From NCBI RefSeq assembly GCF_031551385.1, contig NZ_JAVBNS010000269.1, forward strand, positions 1 to 9,803: DNA of 9,803 nt, in the 5' to 3' direction. Numbering within the stretch: the stretch's first letter is position 1; each line of letters starts with the position of its first letter. The DNA is from Anaerosporobacter sp031551385 (GTDB taxonomy: Bacteria; Bacillota; Clostridia; Lachnospirales; Lachnospiraceae). The translations under genes were made by a program, and so were the position numbers. The notes beneath the pieces were generated by a model. It made no database searches. It was not told where the DNA came from and saw only the letters and a program-made list of their open reading frames with translations. Shown piece by piece: positions 8,958 to 9,803 of this stretch.

Positions 8958-9803
8958 TTATTTATCAGTTCGGGTATAGAAGGTAGCCTTTCCTTTGCCG
9001 TGTCGTTCAATAAAATTTTCTTCCACCAGGCTTTTTAATGAATTTTCAATGGATGCCTTGCCGATGGTAGGGACAAGCTCCATTATCTCACTCTTGGTGA
9101 ATTTTCCGATTTTTTCATTAATAGCATTTCGCACCTGTTCAAGTGCAGGAATTTTATCATCAGTTAAATGAATTCGGCTCTCAAAATCCCGATAGGCAGA
9201 AAGAATAATTCCAAGCAGATATTTAATAAAGGGATTTGGATTGTTGTTACCTTCGTGCCAGTTAATCCCACATTGCTCCAACACAGCATAATACTTGGAT
9301 TTTGTCTTTTCAATTTTACTTTCAATACTGATATATCGGCCAACTACATATCCACACCGATAGAGCAGAAGAGTTGTAAGCAGTCGTGACATCCGTCCAT
9401 TTCCATCATTGAAAGGGTGGATGCATAAAAAATCATTAATGAAAATCGGGATTAAAACAAGCGGATCAATAACGCAAGTGTCAATTACCTGATTAAAGCT
9501 TTCGCAGATAGCGTCAATTGCACCAGGCGTTTCGTATGGGTCTAAGGGCATAAACCGTACAGTTTGTGTACCGTCTGGAGTTGTTTCGGCTATCACATTC
9601 TGTGTATTTTTATATCTGCCGCCAATGCTTTTTTCGGAGTATTTGTATAGGTCACGATGCAACTGCAAAATATAGGAAGAGCGAATCGGAATATACTCAT
9701 AGCTTTCGTGAATGGTGTTCAGCACATCACGATAACCCATAATTTCCTCTTCATCTCTATTCTTTGGAGTGGTTTTATCCATACATAGCTGTTGGATTCT
9801 TGT
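8958..9803 (-). CDS. Fic-domain protein (AMP-transferase), 5' end beyond the window
   Basis: Fic enzymes transfer AMP, or less often another nucleotide group, from ATP to a hydroxyl side chain on a target protein. The catalytic motif HPFNDGNGRMSR is complete, with the catalytic histidine at residue 122 counted from the Met at 9782. The C-terminal 60 residues (FTKSEIMELVPTIGKASIEN, then ENFIERHGKG) look like a winged-helix module, common in this Fic class. The Met at 9782 is not a convincing start: the frame stays open to the window edge (TRIQQLC before it) and the protein resembles the middle and end of Firmicute Fic proteins of about 340-370 residues. The inhibitory S/T-xxx-E-G helix expected near the N-terminus would lie outside the window. 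The gene faces the other genes and ends at its own terminator, so it is a separate unit. No break is seen. Confidence 0.88.
   Translation of the reverse strand, partial: TRIQQLCMDKTTPKNRDEEEIMGYRDVLNTIHESYEYIPIRSSYILQLHRDLYKYSEKSIGGRYKNTQNVIAETTPDGTQTVRFMPLDPYETPGAIDAICESFNQVIDTCVIDPLVLIPIFINDFLCIHPFNDGNGRMSRLLTTLLLYRCGYVVGRYISIESKIEKTKSKYYAVLEQCGINWHEGNNNPNPFIKYLLGIILSAYRDFESRIHLTDDKIPALEQVRNAINEKIGKFTKSEIMELVPTIGKASIENSLKSLVEENFIERHGKGKATFYTRTDK

Overview
The window is AT-rich. It has strong GGAGG-type ribosome binding sites, TAA-biased stops and closely packed genes, and its accessory proteins resemble those of Bacillota. I infer a low-GC Firmicute, probably an anaerobic clostridial-type gut or oral bacterium. 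The species cannot be named from this sequence. The region is a defence island, part intact and part decayed.

Positions 1-294 hold a short inverted, broken copy of an internal piece of hsdM (1-82). A leader follows, with a likely extended -10 promoter, a small palindrome beside it, and a perfect 8-bp hairpin at the expected 5' end of the transcript. Positions 295-7200 are one plus-strand operon in the order hsdM, hsdS, prrC, hsdR. It encodes a type IC (EcoR124I-like) restriction-modification system with a PrrC-type tRNA anticodon nuclease gene between hsdS and hsdR. This is the arrangement of the E. coli prr locus (prrA-prrB-prrC-prrD). HsdM and HsdS look intact, and HsdS carries a TAEL repeat spacer. 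PrrC keeps its ATPase motifs and the R-E-H nuclease triad at the E. coli spacing. HsdR reads well from end to end except for one in-frame TGA at 5197-5199. That stop separates the nuclease domain and Walker A from the rest of the motor, so restriction is probably off while modification and the guard toxin remain encoded.

Positions 7201-8500 look like a decayed toxin-antitoxin pair. An Xre/HTH antitoxin-like gene has a TAA at codon 7. One base later begins a 230-residue gene with possible ADP-ribosyltransferase-like motifs, whose C-terminus appears to be cut off by a frameshift at an A8 tract. Positions 8503-8957 contain a probable terminator, a RhuM-family remnant with two stops and a frameshift, a broken small minus-strand reading frame, and a strong minus-strand terminator. 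Positions 8958-9803 hold a minus-strand Fic-domain AMP-transferase gene whose start lies beyond the right edge.

If the operon is expressed, HsdM2S would methylate the host target. HsdR would cut unmodified DNA. PrrC would stay latent on the complex until an anti-restriction factor disturbs it, then cleave a tRNA (tRNA-Lys in E. coli) to abort infection. The HsdR nonsense mutation makes this copy unusual, because the toxin gene is preserved beside a broken restriction subunit.
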